DNA from: Atherix ibis
Taxonomy: Eukaryota > Arthropoda > Insecta > Diptera > Athericidae
Length of the DNA stretch: 64,000 bases
Direction: 5' to 3'
Assembly: GCA_958298945.1 (NCBI GenBank)
Contig: OY282610.1
Span: 54,189,044-54,253,043, forward strand
Within the stretch, counting starts at the first letter, position 1; every line of letters starts with the position of its first letter. Below the pieces are notes generated by a model that was given only the letters and a program-made list of their open reading frames with translations, was not told the origin of the DNA and ran no database searches. The translations under genes were made by a program, and so were the position numbers. Positions 49,344-62,604 of this stretch are shown here, piece by piece.

Positions 49344-51097
49344 ATTTATTCTGAAAGGATATTCCTTTTTCGATCAGGATAATATGGATCTAGAAGGCTA
49401 TGTTAAAGTGTATGTAATGAAACCATGAAACAAATTGCCATTTTTATCCAAAAAAGCAAACTTTATTTTTAAAAAAATACAGCGAACTTTAGGTATTTTT
49501 TTTTAAAACGCCTGGAAAACATTTTCCTGTAAGGACTTTTTTAGTCCGATCAGGATAATAAGAATAATTATTAGTTTCACATATGTATGCGCATTAACAT
49601 CATTAAACAAATTTTCGAAAAAATTTCCTTTTTCATAGAAAAATAGAAATTTAAAAAAAAATTTAATGATCTTTTGGCAAATTTTTCTCAAAACTCCCAC
49701 CGAAATTTATCGTGACATGTCATTTTCCTTCCAATCATTATATTAAGAGTCATAGAAGGTTTGCCTGAAAGTGTGCAATGACACCACAAAATAAATTCTA
49801 AAAAACCTTAATTTTTATACAAAAAAAAACGAATTTTAATAAAGAAAACAATTAATTTTATGAATTTTTTCTCAAAATCACCAACAAAAATTTATCCAGA
49901 AAGGATATTCTCATTCCAATCGGGAAAATATGTATTGGAGAAGCTTTGCCTAAAAGTACGCAATGACACCATAAAAACAATTCTAAAAACCTTAATTTGT
50001 ATACAAAAAAAAACGAATTTTAAGAAAGAAAACTATAAATTTTATGATTTTTTTCTCAAAATCACCAACAAAAATTTATCCAGAAAGGATATTCTCATTC
50101 CAATCGAGAAAATATGTATTGGAGAAGCTTTGCCTGAAAGTACGCAATGACACCATAAAAACAATTCTAAAAACCTTAATTTGTATACAAAAAAAAACGA
50201 ATTTTAGGAAAGAAAACTATAAATTTTATGAATTTTTTCTCAAAATCACCAACAAAAATTTATCCAGAAAGGATATTCTCATTCCAATCGAGACAATATG
50301 CATTGGAGAAGCTTTGCCTAAAAGTACGCAATGACACCATAAAAACCGTTCTAAAAACCTTAATTTTTATACAAAAAAAAAACGAATTTTAATAAAGAAA
50401 ACAATTAATTTTATGAATTTTTTCTCAAAATCACCAACAAAAATTTATCCAGAAAGGATATTCTCATTCCAATCGAGAAAATATGCATTGGAGAAGCTTT
50501 GCCTAAAAGTACGCAATGACACCATAAAAACCGTTCTAAAAACCTTAATTTTTATACAAAAAAAACGAATTTTAAGAAAGACAACCATAAATTTTATGAA
50601 TTTTTTCTCAAAATCACCAACAAAAATTTATCCAGAAATGATATTCTCATTCCAATCGAGAAAATATGCATTGGAGAAGCTTTGCCTGAAAGTACGCAAT
50701 GACACCATAAAAAAAATTCTAAAAACCTTAATTTTTATACAAAAAAAAATGAATTTTAAGAAAGAAAACCATAAATTTTATGAATTTTTTCTCAAGAAAA
50801 TTTGAGAAGCTTTGCCTGAAAGTGCACAATCATACCCCAAACAAACATCTCCAAAAAACCACCATTTTCATAGAGAAAAACAAATTTTAAGAGAAAGTGG
50901 ACTCAGTGTAATAATTGTTGCCTCCTATTTTTTGAGAAAACTGGGTGCCTGGTGTAAAAATTGGATTTTCGTGAATATTGTCACAAATTTTCGAATTTTT
51001 GTGGTTTTTTGTATATCTTTAGGTGGTCAATTTATTTTGCTTTCAGTAAATAAAAAATTTAATTTTAGGCAATTTTTTTTTAATAGTGCTCACAAAA
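49344..51097 (+). repeat. HOR unit U31, n=5 with a deletion at D5/E, 1754 bp
   Basis: Counterpart of U28 at +5592. About 62 bp spanning the end of D5 and the start of E are replaced by 8 bp (gaaaattt, 50796-50803), so E lacks its dyad. Private: ggaaaacattttcc at the A/B junction and tcgggaaaatatg in D1. Confidence 0.94.
50796..50803 (+). other. Deletion with 8-bp filler at D5/E of U31
   Basis: About 62 bp of the standard sequence from accaccaac to gaattg are replaced by gaaaattt. The result ctcaa-gaaaat-ttgag has complementary 5-bp ends. It is the clearest non-register event in the window; all other length changes are whole monomers or indels of about 20 bp or less. Confidence 0.8.
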
Positions 51098-52697
51098 ATT
51101 TATTCTGAAAGGATATTCCTTTTTCGATCAGGATAATATGGATCTAGAAGGCTATGTTAAAGTGTATGTAATGACATCAACAAATTGCCATTTTTATCCA
51201 AAAAAGCAAACTTTATTTTTAAAAAAATACAGCGAACTTTAGGTATTTTTTTTTAAAACGCCTGGAAAAAATTTTCCTGTTCAGGATAATAAGAATAATT
51301 ATTAGTTTCACATATGTATGCGCATTAACATCATTAAACAAATTTTCGAAAAAATTTCCTTTTTCATAAAAAAATAGAAATTTAAAAAAAAATTTAATGA
51401 TCTTTTGGCAAATTTTTCTCAAAACTCCCACCGAAATTTATCGTGACATGTCATTTTCCTTCCAATCATTATATTAAGAGTCATAGAAGGTTTGCCTGAA
51501 AGTGTGCAATGACACCACAAAATAAATTCTAAAAAACCTTAATTTTTATACAAAAAAAAACGAATTTTAATAAAGAAAACAATTAATTTTATGAATTTTT
51601 TCTCAAAATCACCAACAAAAATTTATCCAGAAAGGATATTCTCATTCCAATCGAGAAAATATGTATTGGAGAAGCTTTGCCTGAAAGTTCGCAATGACAC
51701 CATAAAAACAATTCTAAAAACCTTAATTTGTATACAAAAAAAAAACGAATTTTAAGAAAGAAAACTATAAATTTTATGAATTTTTTCTCAAAATCACCAA
51801 CAAAAATTTATCCAGAAAGGATATTCTCATTCCAATCGAAAAAATATGTATTGTAGAAGCTTTGCCTAAAAATACGCAATGACACCATAAAAACAGTTCA
51901 AAAAACCTTAATTTGAATACAAAAAAAAAACGAATTTTAGGAAAGAAAACTATAAATTTTATGAATTTTTTCTCAAAATCACCAACAAAAATTTATCCAG
52001 AAAGGATATTCTCATTCCAATCGAGAAAATATGCATTGGAGAAGCTTTGCCTAAAAGTACGCAATAACACCATAAAAACCGTTCTAAAAACCTTAATTTT
52101 TATACAAAAAAAACGAATTTTAAGAAAGAAAACCATAAATTTATGAATTTTTTCTCAAAATCACCAACAAAAATGTATCCAGAAATGATATTCTCATTCC
52201 AATCGAGAAAATATGCATTGGAGAAGCTTTGCCTGAAAGTACGCAATGACATCATAAAAACAATTCTAAAAACCTTAATTTTTATACAAAAAAAATGAAT
52301 TTTAAGAAAGAAAACCATAAATTTAATGAATTTTTTCTCAAAACCACCAACAAAAATTTATCCAGAAAGAATTTTCTCATTCCAATGAGAATAATATGAA
52401 TTGGAGAAGCTTTGCCTGAAAGTGCACAATCATACCCCAAACAAACATCTCCAAAAAACCACCATTTTCATAGAGAAAAACAAATTTTAAGAGAAAGTGG
52501 ACTCAGTGTAATAATTGTTGCCTCCTATTTTTTGAGAAAACTGGGTGCCTGGTGTAAAAATTGGATTTTCGTGAATATTTTCACAAATTTTCGAATTTTT
52601 GTGGTTTTTTGCATATCTTTAGGTGGTCAATTTATTTTGCTTTCAGTAAATAAAAAATTTAATTTTAGGCAATTTTTTTTTAATAGTGCTCACAAAA
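51098..52697 (+). repeat. HOR unit U32, n=4, 1600 bp
   Basis: A has the 4-bp loss of U29 and B has a 19-bp loss of the inner hairpin (tcctgttcagga, 51275-51286). Markers: cataaaaaaatag in B, aaagttcgcaatg in D1, attgtagaagc, gttcaaaaaacc, tttgaatac, and gaatattttcac in F. Confidence 0.95.
51275..51286 (+). other. 19-bp deletion of the B hairpin in U32
   Basis: The interval between cctgt and tcagg, 19 bp containing the whole inner stem and loop, is missing. The outer arms are joined as TCCTG-TT-CAGGA, a near-perfect palindrome. Confidence 0.9.
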
Positions 52698-54868
52698 ATT
52701 TATTCTGAAAGGATATTCCTTTTTCGATCAGGATAATATGGATCTAGAAGGCTATGTTAAAGTGTATGTAATGAAACCATGAAACAAATTGCCATTTTTA
52801 TCCAAAAAAGCAAACTTTATTTTTAAAAAAATACAGCGAACTTTAGGTATTTTTTTTTAAAACGCCTGGAAAAAATTTTCCTGTAAGGACTTTTTTAGTC
52901 CGATCAGGATAATAAGAATAATTATTAGTTTCACATATGTATGCGCATTAACATCATTAAACAAATTTTCGAAAAAATTTCCTTTTTCATAAAAAAATAG
53001 AAATTTAAAAAAAAATTTAATGATCTTTTGGCAAATTTTTCTCAAAACTCCCACCGAAATTTATCGTGACATGTCATTTTCCTTCCAATCATTATATTAA
53101 GAGTCATATAGAAGGTTTGCCTGAAAGTGTGCAATGACACCACAAAATAAATTCTAAAAAACCTTAATTTTTATACAAAAAAAACGAATTTTAATAAAGA
53201 AAACAATTAATTTTATGAATTTTTTCTCAAAATCACCAACAAAAATTTATCCAGAAAGGATATTCTCATTCCAATCGAGAAAATATGTATTGGAGAAGCT
53301 TTGCCTGAAAGTACGCAATGACACCATAAAAACAATTCTAAAAACCTTAATTTGTATACAAAAAAAAACGAATTCTAAGAAAGAAAACTATAAATTTTAT
53401 GAATTTTTTCTCAAAATCACCAACAAAAATTTATCCAGAAAGGATATTCTCATTCCAATCGAGAAAATATGTATTGGAGAAGCTTTGCCTGAAAGTACGC
53501 AATGACACCATAAAAACAATTCTAAAAACCTTAATTTGTATACAAAAAAAACGAATTTTAAGAAAGAAAACTATAAATTTTATGAATTTTTTCTCAAAAT
53601 CACCAACAAAAATTTATCCAGAAAGGATATTCTCATTCCAATCGAGAAAATATGTATTGGAGAAGCTTTGCCTGAAAGTACGCAATGACACCATAAAAAC
53701 AATTCTAAAAACCTTAATTTGTATACAAACAAAAACGAATTTTAGGAAAGAAAACTATAAATTTTATGAATTTTTTCTCAAAATCACCAACAAAAATTTA
53801 TCCAGAAAGGATATTCTCATTCCAATCGAGAAAATATGCATTGGAGAAGCTTTGCCTAAAAGTACGCAATGACACCATAAAAACCGTTCTAAAAACCTTA
53901 ATTTTTATACAAAAAAAACGAAATTTAATAAAGAAAACAATTAATTTTATGAATTTTTTCTCAAAATCACCAACAAAAATTTATCCAGAAAGGATATTCT
54001 CATTCCAATCGAGAAAATATGCATTGGAGAAGCTTTGCCTAAAAGTACGCAATGACACCATAAAAACCGTTCTAAAAATCTTAATTTTTATACAAAAAAA
54101 ACGAATTTAAAGAAAGAAAACCATAAATTTTATGAATTTTTTCTCAAAATCACCAACAAAAATTTATCCAGAAATGATATTCTCATTCCAATCGAGAAAA
54201 TATGCATTGGAGAAGCTTTGCCTGAAAGTACGCAATGACACCATAAAAACCGTTCTAAAAACCTTAATTTTTATACAAAAAAAACGAATTTTAAGAAAGA
54301 AAACCATAAATTTATGAATTTTTTCTCAAAATCACCAACAAAAATGTATCCAGAAATGATATTCTCATTCCAATCGAGAAAATATGCATTGGAGAAGCTT
54401 TGCCTGAAAGTACGCAATGACATCATAAAAACAATTCTAAAAACCTTAATTTTTATACAAAAAAAATGAATTTTAAGAAAGAAAACCATAAATTTAATGA
54501 ATTTTTTCTCAAAACCACCAACAAAAATTTATCCAGAAAGAATTTTCTCATTCCAATGAGAATAATATGAATTGGAGAAGCTTTGCCTGAAAGTGCACAA
54601 TCATACCCCAAACAAACATCTCCAAAAAACCACCATTTTCATAGAGAAAAACAAATTTTAAGAGAAAGTGGACTCAGTGTAATAATTGTTGCCTCCTATT
54701 TTTTGAGAAAACTGGGTGCCTGGTGTAAAAATTGGATTTTCGTGAATATTTTCACAAATTTTCGAATTTTTGTGGTTTTTTGCATATCTTTAGGTGGTCA
54801 ATTTATTTTGCTTTCAGTAAATAAAAAATTTAATTTTAGGCAATTTTTTTTTAATAGTGCTCACAAAA
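52698..54868 (+). repeat. HOR unit U33, n=7, 2171 bp
   Basis: C has a 2-bp insertion (gtcatatagaagg), shared with U34. Further markers: cgaattctaag, acaaacaaaaacg, cgaaatttaataaag, aaaaatcttaat, cgaatttaaag, then aaatgtatccag as in U29 and U32. F has gaatattttcac. Confidence 0.94.
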
Positions 54869-56493
54869 ATTTATTCTGAAAGGATATTCCTTTTTCGATC
54901 AGGATAATATGGATCTAGAAGGCTATGTTAAAGTGTATGTAATGAAACCATGAAACAAATTGCCATTTTTATCCAAAAAAGCAAACTTTATTTTTAAAAA
55001 AATACAGCGAACTTTAGGTATTTTTTTTTAAAACGCCTGGAAAAAATTTTCCTGTAAGGACTTTTTTAGTCCGATCAGGATAATAAGAATAATTATTAGT
55101 TTCACATATGTATGCGCATTAACATCATTAAACAAATTTTCGAAAAAATTTCCTTTTTCATAAAAAAATAGAAATTTAAAAAAAAATTTAATGATCTTTT
55201 GGCAAATTTTTCTCAAAACTCCCACCGAAATTTATCGTGACATGTCATTTTCCTTCCAATCATTATATTAAGAGTCATATAGAAGGTTTGCCTGAAAGTG
55301 TGCAATGACACCACAAAATAAATTCTAAAAAACCTTAATTTTTATACAAAAAAAACGAATTTTAATAAAGAAAACAATTAATTTTATGAATTTTTTCTCA
55401 AAATCACCAACAAAAATTTATCCAGAAAGGATATTCTCATTCCAATCGAGAAAATATGTATTGGAGAAGCTTTGCCTGAAAGTACGCAATGACACCATAA
55501 AAACAATTCTAAAAACCTTAATTTGTATACAAAAAAAAAACGAATTCTAAGAAAGAAAACTATAAATTTTATGAATTTTTTCTCAAAATCACCAACAAAA
55601 ATTTATCCAGAAAGGATATTCTCATTCCAATCGAGGAAATATGTATTGGAGAAGCTTTGCCTGAAAGTACGCAATGACACCATAAAAACAATTCTAAAAA
55701 CCTTAATTTGTATACAAAAAAAACGAATTTTAAGAAAGAAAACTATAAATTTTATGAATTTTTTCTCAAAATCACCAACAAAAATTTATCCAGAAAGGAT
55801 ATTCTCATTCCAATCGAGAAAATATGTATTGGAGAAGCTTTGCCTGAAAGTACGCAATGACACCATAAAAACAATTCTAAAAACCTTAATTTGTATACAA
55901 ACAAAAACGAATTTTAGGAAAGAAAACTATAAATTTTATGAATTTTTTCTCAAAATCACCAACAAAAATTTATCCAGAAAGGATATTCTCATTCCAATCG
56001 AGAAAATATGCATTGGAGAAGCTTTGCCTAAAAGTACGCAATGACACCATAAAAACCGTTCTAAAAATCTTAATTTTTATACAAAAAAAAACGAATTTAA
56101 AGAAAGAAAACCATAAATTTTATGAATTTTTTCTCAAAACCACCAACAAAAATTTATCCAGAAAGAATTTTCTCATTCCAATGAGAATAATATGAATTGG
56201 AGAAGCTTTGCCTGAAAGTGCATAATCATACCCCAAACAAACATCTCCAAAAAACCACCATTTTCATAGAGAAAAACAAATTTTAAGAGAAAGTGAACTC
56301 AGTGTAATAATTGTTGCCTCCTATTTTTTGAGAAAACTGGGTGCCTGGTGTAAAAATTGGATTTTCGTGAATATTGTCACAAATTTTCGAATTTTTGTGG
56401 TTTTTTACATATCTTTAGGTGGTCAATTTATTTTGCTTTCAGTAAATAAAAAATTTAATTTTAGGCAATTTTTTTTTAATAGTGCTCACAAAA
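54869..56493 (+). repeat. HOR unit U34, n=4, 1625 bp
   Basis: Shares gtcatatagaagg, cgaattctaag, acaaacaaaaacg and aaaaatcttaat with U33 but has three D fewer. Private: tcgaggaaatatg; gtgcataatc and agtgaactcag in E; tttttacatatc in F, which recurs in U36. Confidence 0.95.
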
Positions 56494-57914
56494 ATTTATT
56501 CTGAAAGGATATTCCTTTTTCGATCAGGATAATATGGATCTAGAAGGCTATGTTAAAGTGTATGTAATGAAACCATGAAACAAATTGCCATTTTTATCCA
56601 AAAAAGCAAACTTTATTTTTAAAAAAATACAGCGAACTTTAGGTATTTTTTTTTAAAACGCCTGGAAAAAATTTTCCTGTTCAGGATAATAAGAATAATT
56701 ATTAGTTTCACATATGTATGCGCATTAACATCATTAAACAAATTTTCGAAAAAATTTCCTTTTTCATAAAAAAATAGAAATTTAAAAAAAAATTTAATGA
56801 TCTTTTGGCAAATTTTTCTCAAAACTCCCACCGAAATTTATCGTGACATGTCATTTTCCTTCCAATCATTATATTAAGAGTCATAGAAGGTTTGCCTGAA
56901 AGTGTGCAATGACACCACAAAATAAATTCTAAAAAACCTTAATTTTTATACAAAAAAAAACGAATTTTAATAAAGAAAACAATTAATTTTATGAATTTTT
57001 TCTCAAAATCACCAACAAAAATTTATCCAGAAAGGATATTCTCATTCCAATCGAGAAAATATGTATTGGAGAAGCTTTGCCTGAAAGTTCGCAATGACAC
57101 CATAAAAACAATTCTAAAAACCTTAATTTGTATACAAAAAAAAACGAATTTTAAGAAAGAAAACTATAAATTTTATGAATTTTTTCTCAAAATCACCAAC
57201 AAAAATTTATCCAGAAAGGATATTCTCATTCCAATCGAGAAAATATGTATTGGAGAAGCTTTGCCTGAAAGTACGCAATGACACCATAAAAACAATTCTA
57301 AAAACCTTAATTTGTATACAAAAAAAAACGAATTTTAGGAAAGAAAACTATAAATTTTATGAATTTTTTCTCAAAATCACCAACAAAAATTTATCCAGAA
57401 AGGATATTCTCATTCCAATCGAGAAAATATGCATTGGAGAAGCTTTGCCTAAAAGTACGCAATGACACCATAAAAACCGTTCTAAAAACCTTAATTTTTA
57501 TACAAAAAAAACGAATTTTAAGAAAGAAAACCATAAATTTTATGAATTTTTTCTCAAAACCACCAACAAAAATTTATCCAGAAAGAATTTTCTCATTCCA
57601 ATGAGAATAATTTGAATTGGAGAAGCTTGGCCTGAAAGTGCACAATCATACCCCAAACAAACATCTCCAAAAAACCACCATTTTCATAGAGAAAAACAAA
57701 TTTTAAGAGAAAGTGGACTCAGTGTAATAATTGTTGCCTCCTATTTTTTGAGAAAACTGGGTGCCTGGTGTAAAAATTGGATTTTCGTGAATATTGTCAC
57801 AAATTTTCGAATTTTTGTTGTTTTTTGCATATCTTTAGGTGGTCAATTTATTTTGCTTTCAGTAAATAAAAAAATTTAATTTTAGGCAATTTTTTTTTAA
57901 TAGTGCTCACAAAA
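56494..57914 (+). repeat. HOR unit U35, n=3, 1421 bp
   Basis: B carries the same 19-bp hairpin deletion as U32 (56675-56686) and D1 the same aaagttcgcaatg. E has aatttgaattggagaagc and gcttggcc; F has tttgttgttttttgc and an extra A in its A-run. Confidence 0.95.
56675..56686 (+). other. 19-bp deletion of the B hairpin in U35
   Basis: Identical breakpoints to the U32 deletion. Because U35 also shares aaagttcgcaatg and cataaaaaaatag with U32, common descent is more likely than two events. Confidence 0.9.
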
Positions 57915-59540
57915 ATTTATTCTGAAAGGATATTCCTTTTTCGATCAGGATAATATGGATCTAGAAGGCTATGTTAAAGTGTATGTAATAAAACCATGAA
58001 ACAAATTGCCATTTTTATCCAAAAAAGCAAACTTTATTTTAAAAAAAATACAGCGAACTTTAGGTATTTTTTTTTAAAACGCCTGGAAAAAATTTTCCTG
58101 TAAGGACTTTTTTAGTCCGATCAGGATAATAAGAATAATTATTAGTTTCACATATGTATGCGCATTAACATCATTAAACAAATTTTCGAAAAAATTTCCT
58201 TTTTCATAGAAAAATAGAAATTTAAAAAAAAATTTAATGATCTTTTGGCAAATTTTTCTCAAAACTCCCACCGAAATTTATCGTGACATGTCATTTTCCT
58301 TCCAATCATTATATTAAGAGTCATAGAAGGTTTGCCTGAAAGTGTGCAATGACACCACAAAATAAATTCTAAAAAACCTTAATTTTTATACAAAAAAAAC
58401 GAATTTTAATAAAGAAAACAATTAATTTTATGAATTTTTTCTCAAAATCACCAACAAAAATTTATCCAGAAAGGATATTCTCATTCCAATCGAGAAAATA
58501 TGTATTGGAGAAGCTTTGCCTGAAAGTACGCAATGACACCATAAAAACAATTCTAAAAACCTTAATTTGTATACAAAAAAAAAACGAATTTTAGGAAAGA
58601 AAACTATAAATTTTATGAATTTTTTCTCAAAATCACCAACAAAAATTTATCCAGAAAGGATATTCTCATTCCAATCGAGAAAATATGCATTGGAGAAGCT
58701 TTGCCTAAAAGTACGCAATGACACCATAAAAACGGTTCTAAAAACCTTAATTTTTATACAAAAAAAAAACGAATTTTAGGAAAGAAAACTATAAATTTTA
58801 TGAATTTTTTCTCAAAATCACCAACAAAAATTTATCCAGAAAGGATATTCTCATTCCAATCGAGAAAATATGCATTGGAGAAGCTTTGCCTAAAAGTACG
58901 CAATGACACCATAAAAACCGTTCTAAAAACCTTAATTTTTATACAAAAAAAAAACGAATTTTAATAAAGAAAACAATTAATTTTATGAATTTTTTCTCAA
59001 AATCACCAACAAAAATTTATCCAGAAAGGATATTCTCATTCCAATCGAGAAAATATGCATTGGAGAAGCTTTGCCTGAAAGTACGCAATGACACCATAAA
59101 AACAATTCTAAAAACCTTAATTTTTATACAAAAAAAATGAATTTTAAGAAAGAAAACCATAAATTTTATGAATTTTTTCTCAAAACCACCAACAAAAATT
59201 TATCCAGAAAGAATTTTCTCATTCCAATGAGAATAATATGAATTGGAGAAGCTTTGCCTGAAAGTGCACAATCATACCCCAAACAAACATCTTCAAAAAA
59301 ACCACCATTTTCATAGAGAAAAACAAATTTTAAGAGAAAGTGGACTCAGTGTAATAATTGTTGCCTCCTATTTTTTGAGAAAACTGGGTGCCTGGTGTAA
59401 AAATTGGATTTTCGTGAATATTGTCACAAATTTTCGAATTTTTGTGGTTTTTTACATATCTTTAGGTGGTCAATTTATTTTGCTTTCAGTAAATAAAAAA
59501 TTTAATTTTAGGCAATTTTTTTTTAATAGTGCTCACAAAA
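57915..59540 (+). repeat. HOR unit U36, n=4, 1626 bp
   Basis: Markers: gtaataaaacc and ttattttaaaaaaaatac in A, aaaacggttct in a gamma copy, two beta-tailed gamma copies in a row, catcttcaaaaaaacc in E, and tttttacatatc in F. Confidence 0.95.
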
Positions 59541-61164
59541 ATTTATTCTGAAAGGATATTCCTTTTTCGATCAGGATAATATGGATCTAGAAGGCTATGT
59601 TAAAGTGTATGTAATGAAACCATGAAACAAATTGCCATTTTTATCCAAAAAAGCAAACTTTATTTTTAAAAAAATACAGCGAACTTTAGGTATTTTTTTT
59701 TAAAACGCCTGGAAAAAATTTTCCTGTAAGGACTTTTTTAGTCCGATCAGGATAATAAGAATAATTATTAGTTTCACATATGTATGCGCATTAACATCAT
59801 TAAACAAATTTTCGAAAAAATTTCCTTTTTCATAAAAAAATAGAAATTTAAAAAAAAATTTAATGATCTTTTGGCAAATTTTTCTCAAAACTCCCACCGA
59901 AATTTATCGTGACATGTCATTTTCCTTCCAATCATTATATGAAGAGTCATAGAAGGTTTGCCTGAAAGTGTGCAATGACACCACAAAATAAATTCTAAAA
60001 AACCTTAATTTTTATACAAAAAAAAACGAATTTTAATAAGGAAAACAATTAATTTTATGAATTTTTTCTCAAAATCACCAACAAAAATTTATCCAGAAAG
60101 GATATTCTCATTCCAATCGAGAAAATATGTATTGGAGAAGCTTTGCCTGAAAGTACGCAATGACACCATAAAAACAATTCTAAAAACCTTAATTTGTATA
60201 CAAAAAAAAACGAATTTTAGGAAAGAAAACTATAAATTTTATGAATTTTTTCTCAAAATCACCAACAAAAATTTATCCAGAAAGGATATTCTCATTCCAA
60301 TCGAGAAAATATGCATTGGAGAAGCTTTGCCTAAAAGTACGCAATGACACCATAAAAACCGTTCTAAAAACCTTAATTTTTATACAAAAAAAAAACGAAT
60401 TTTAGGAAAGAAAACTATAAATTTTATGAATTTTTTCTCAAAATCACCAACAAAAATTTATCCAGAAAGGATATTCTCATTCCAATCGAGAAAATATGCA
60501 TTGGAGAAGCTTTGCCTAAAAGTACGCAATGACACCATAAAAACCGTTCTAAAAACCTTAATTTTTATACAAAAAAAAACGAATTTTAATAAAGAAAACA
60601 ATTAATTTTATGAATTTTTTCTCAAAATCACCAACAAAAATTTATCCAGAAAGGATATTCTCATTCCAATCGAGAAAATATGCATTGGAGAAGCTTTGCC
60701 TGAAAGTACGCAATGACACCATAAAAACAATTCTAAAAACCTTAATTTTTATACAAAAAAAATGAATTTTAAGAAAGAAAACCATAAATTTTATGAATTT
60801 TTTCTCAAAACCACCAACAAAAATTTATCCAGAAAGAATTTTCTCATTCCAATGAGAATAATATGAATTGGAGAAGCTTTGCCTGAAAGTGCACAATCAT
60901 ACCCCAAACAAACATCTCCAAAAAACCACCATTTTCATAGAGAAAAACAAATTTTAAGAGAAAGTGGACTCAGTGTAATAATTGTTGCCTCCTATTTTTT
61001 GAGAAAACTGGGTGCCTGGTGTAAAAATTGGATTTTCGTGAATATTGTCACAAATTTTCGAATTTTTGTGGTTTTTTGCATATCTTTAGGTGGTCAATTT
61101 ATTTTGCTTTCAGTAAATAAAAAATTTAATTTTAGGCAATTTCTTTTTAATAGTGCTCACAAAA
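59541..61164 (+). repeat. HOR unit U37, n=4, 1624 bp
   Basis: Markers: cataaaaaaatag in B, tatatgaagagtc and aataaggaaaac in C, then beta-tailed D copies as in U36. F has gcaatttctttttaat, shared with U38 and U39. Confidence 0.95.
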
Positions 61165-62604
61165 ATTTATTCTGAAAGGATATTCCTTTTTCGATCAGGA
61201 TAATATGGATCTAGAAGGCTATGTTAAAGTGTATGTAATGAAACAATGAAACAAATTGCCATTTTTATCCAAAAAAGCAAACTTTATTTTTAAAAAAATA
61301 CAGCGAACTTTAGGTATTTTTTTTAAAAACGCCTGGAAAAAATTTTCCTGTAAGGACTTTTTTAGTCCGATCAGGATAATAAGAATAATTATTAGTTTCA
61401 CATATGTATGCGCATTAACATCATTAAACAAATTTTCGAAAAAATTTCCTTTTTCATAGAAAAATAGAAATTTAAAAAAAAATTTAATGATCTTTTGGCA
61501 AATTTTTCTCAAAACTCCCACCGAAATTTATCGTGACATGTCATTTTCCTTCCAATCATTATATTAAGAGTCATAGAAGGTTTGCCTGAAAGTGTGCAAT
61601 GACACCACAAAATAAATTCTAAAAAACCTTAATTTTTATACAAAAAAAAACGAATTTTAATAAAGAAAACAATTAATTTTATGAATTTTTTCTCAAAATC
61701 ACCAACAAAAATTTATCCAGAAAGGATATTCTCATTCCAATCGAGAAAATATGTATTGGAGAAGCTTTGCCTGAAAGTACGCAATGACACCATAAGAACA
61801 ATTCTAAAAACCTTAATTTGTATACAAAAAAAAAACGAATTTTAGGAGAGAAAACTATAAATTTTATGAATTTTTTCTCAAAATCACCAACAAAAATTTA
61901 TCCAGAAAGGATATTCTCATTCCAATCGAGAAAATATGCATTGGAGAAGCTTTGCCTAAAAGTACGCAATGACACCATAAAAACCGTTCTAAAAACCTTA
62001 ATTTTTATACAAAAAAAAACGAATTTTAATAAAGAAAACAATTAATTTTATGAATTTTTTCTCAAAATCACCAACAAAAATTTATCCAGAAAGGATATTC
62101 TCATTCCAATCGAGAAAATATGCATTGGAGAAGCTTTGCCTGAAAGTACGCAATGACACCATAAAAACAATTCTAAAAACCTTAATTTTTATACAAAAAA
62201 AATGAATTTTAAGAAAGAAAACCATAAATTTTATGAATTTTTTCTCAAAACCACCAACAAAAATTTATCCAGAAAGAATTTTCTCATTCCAATGAGAATA
62301 ATATGAATTGGAGAAGCTTTGCCTGAAAGTGCACAATCATACCCCAAACAAACATCTCCAAAAAACCACCATTTTCATAGAGAAAAACAAATTTTAAGAG
62401 AAAGTGGACTCAGTGTAATAATTGTTGCCTCCTATTTTTTGAGAAAACTGGGTGCCTGGTGTAAAAATTGGATTTTCGTGAATATTGTCACAAATTTTCG
62501 AATTTTTGTGGTTTTTTGCATATCTTTAGGTGGTCAATTTATTTTGCTTTCAGTAAATAAAAAATTTAATTTTAGGCAATTTCTTTTTAATAGTGCTCAC
62601 AAAA
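61165..62604 (+). repeat. HOR unit U38, n=3, 1440 bp
   Basis: Markers: gaaacaatgaaac in A, a T-run/A-run shift before cgcctgg (ttttttttaaaaacgcc), ataagaacaattct in D1 and ttttaggagagaaaac. F has gcaatttctttttaat. Confidence 0.95.

Larger units (their letters stand above)
49344..52697 (+). repeat. Super-repeat block U31-U32, copy II
   Basis: Offset to copy I is 5592 at the start. This copy has since suffered the 62-for-8-bp replacement at D5/E of U31 and the 19-bp hairpin loss in U32, neither of which is in copy I. Confidence 0.85.
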
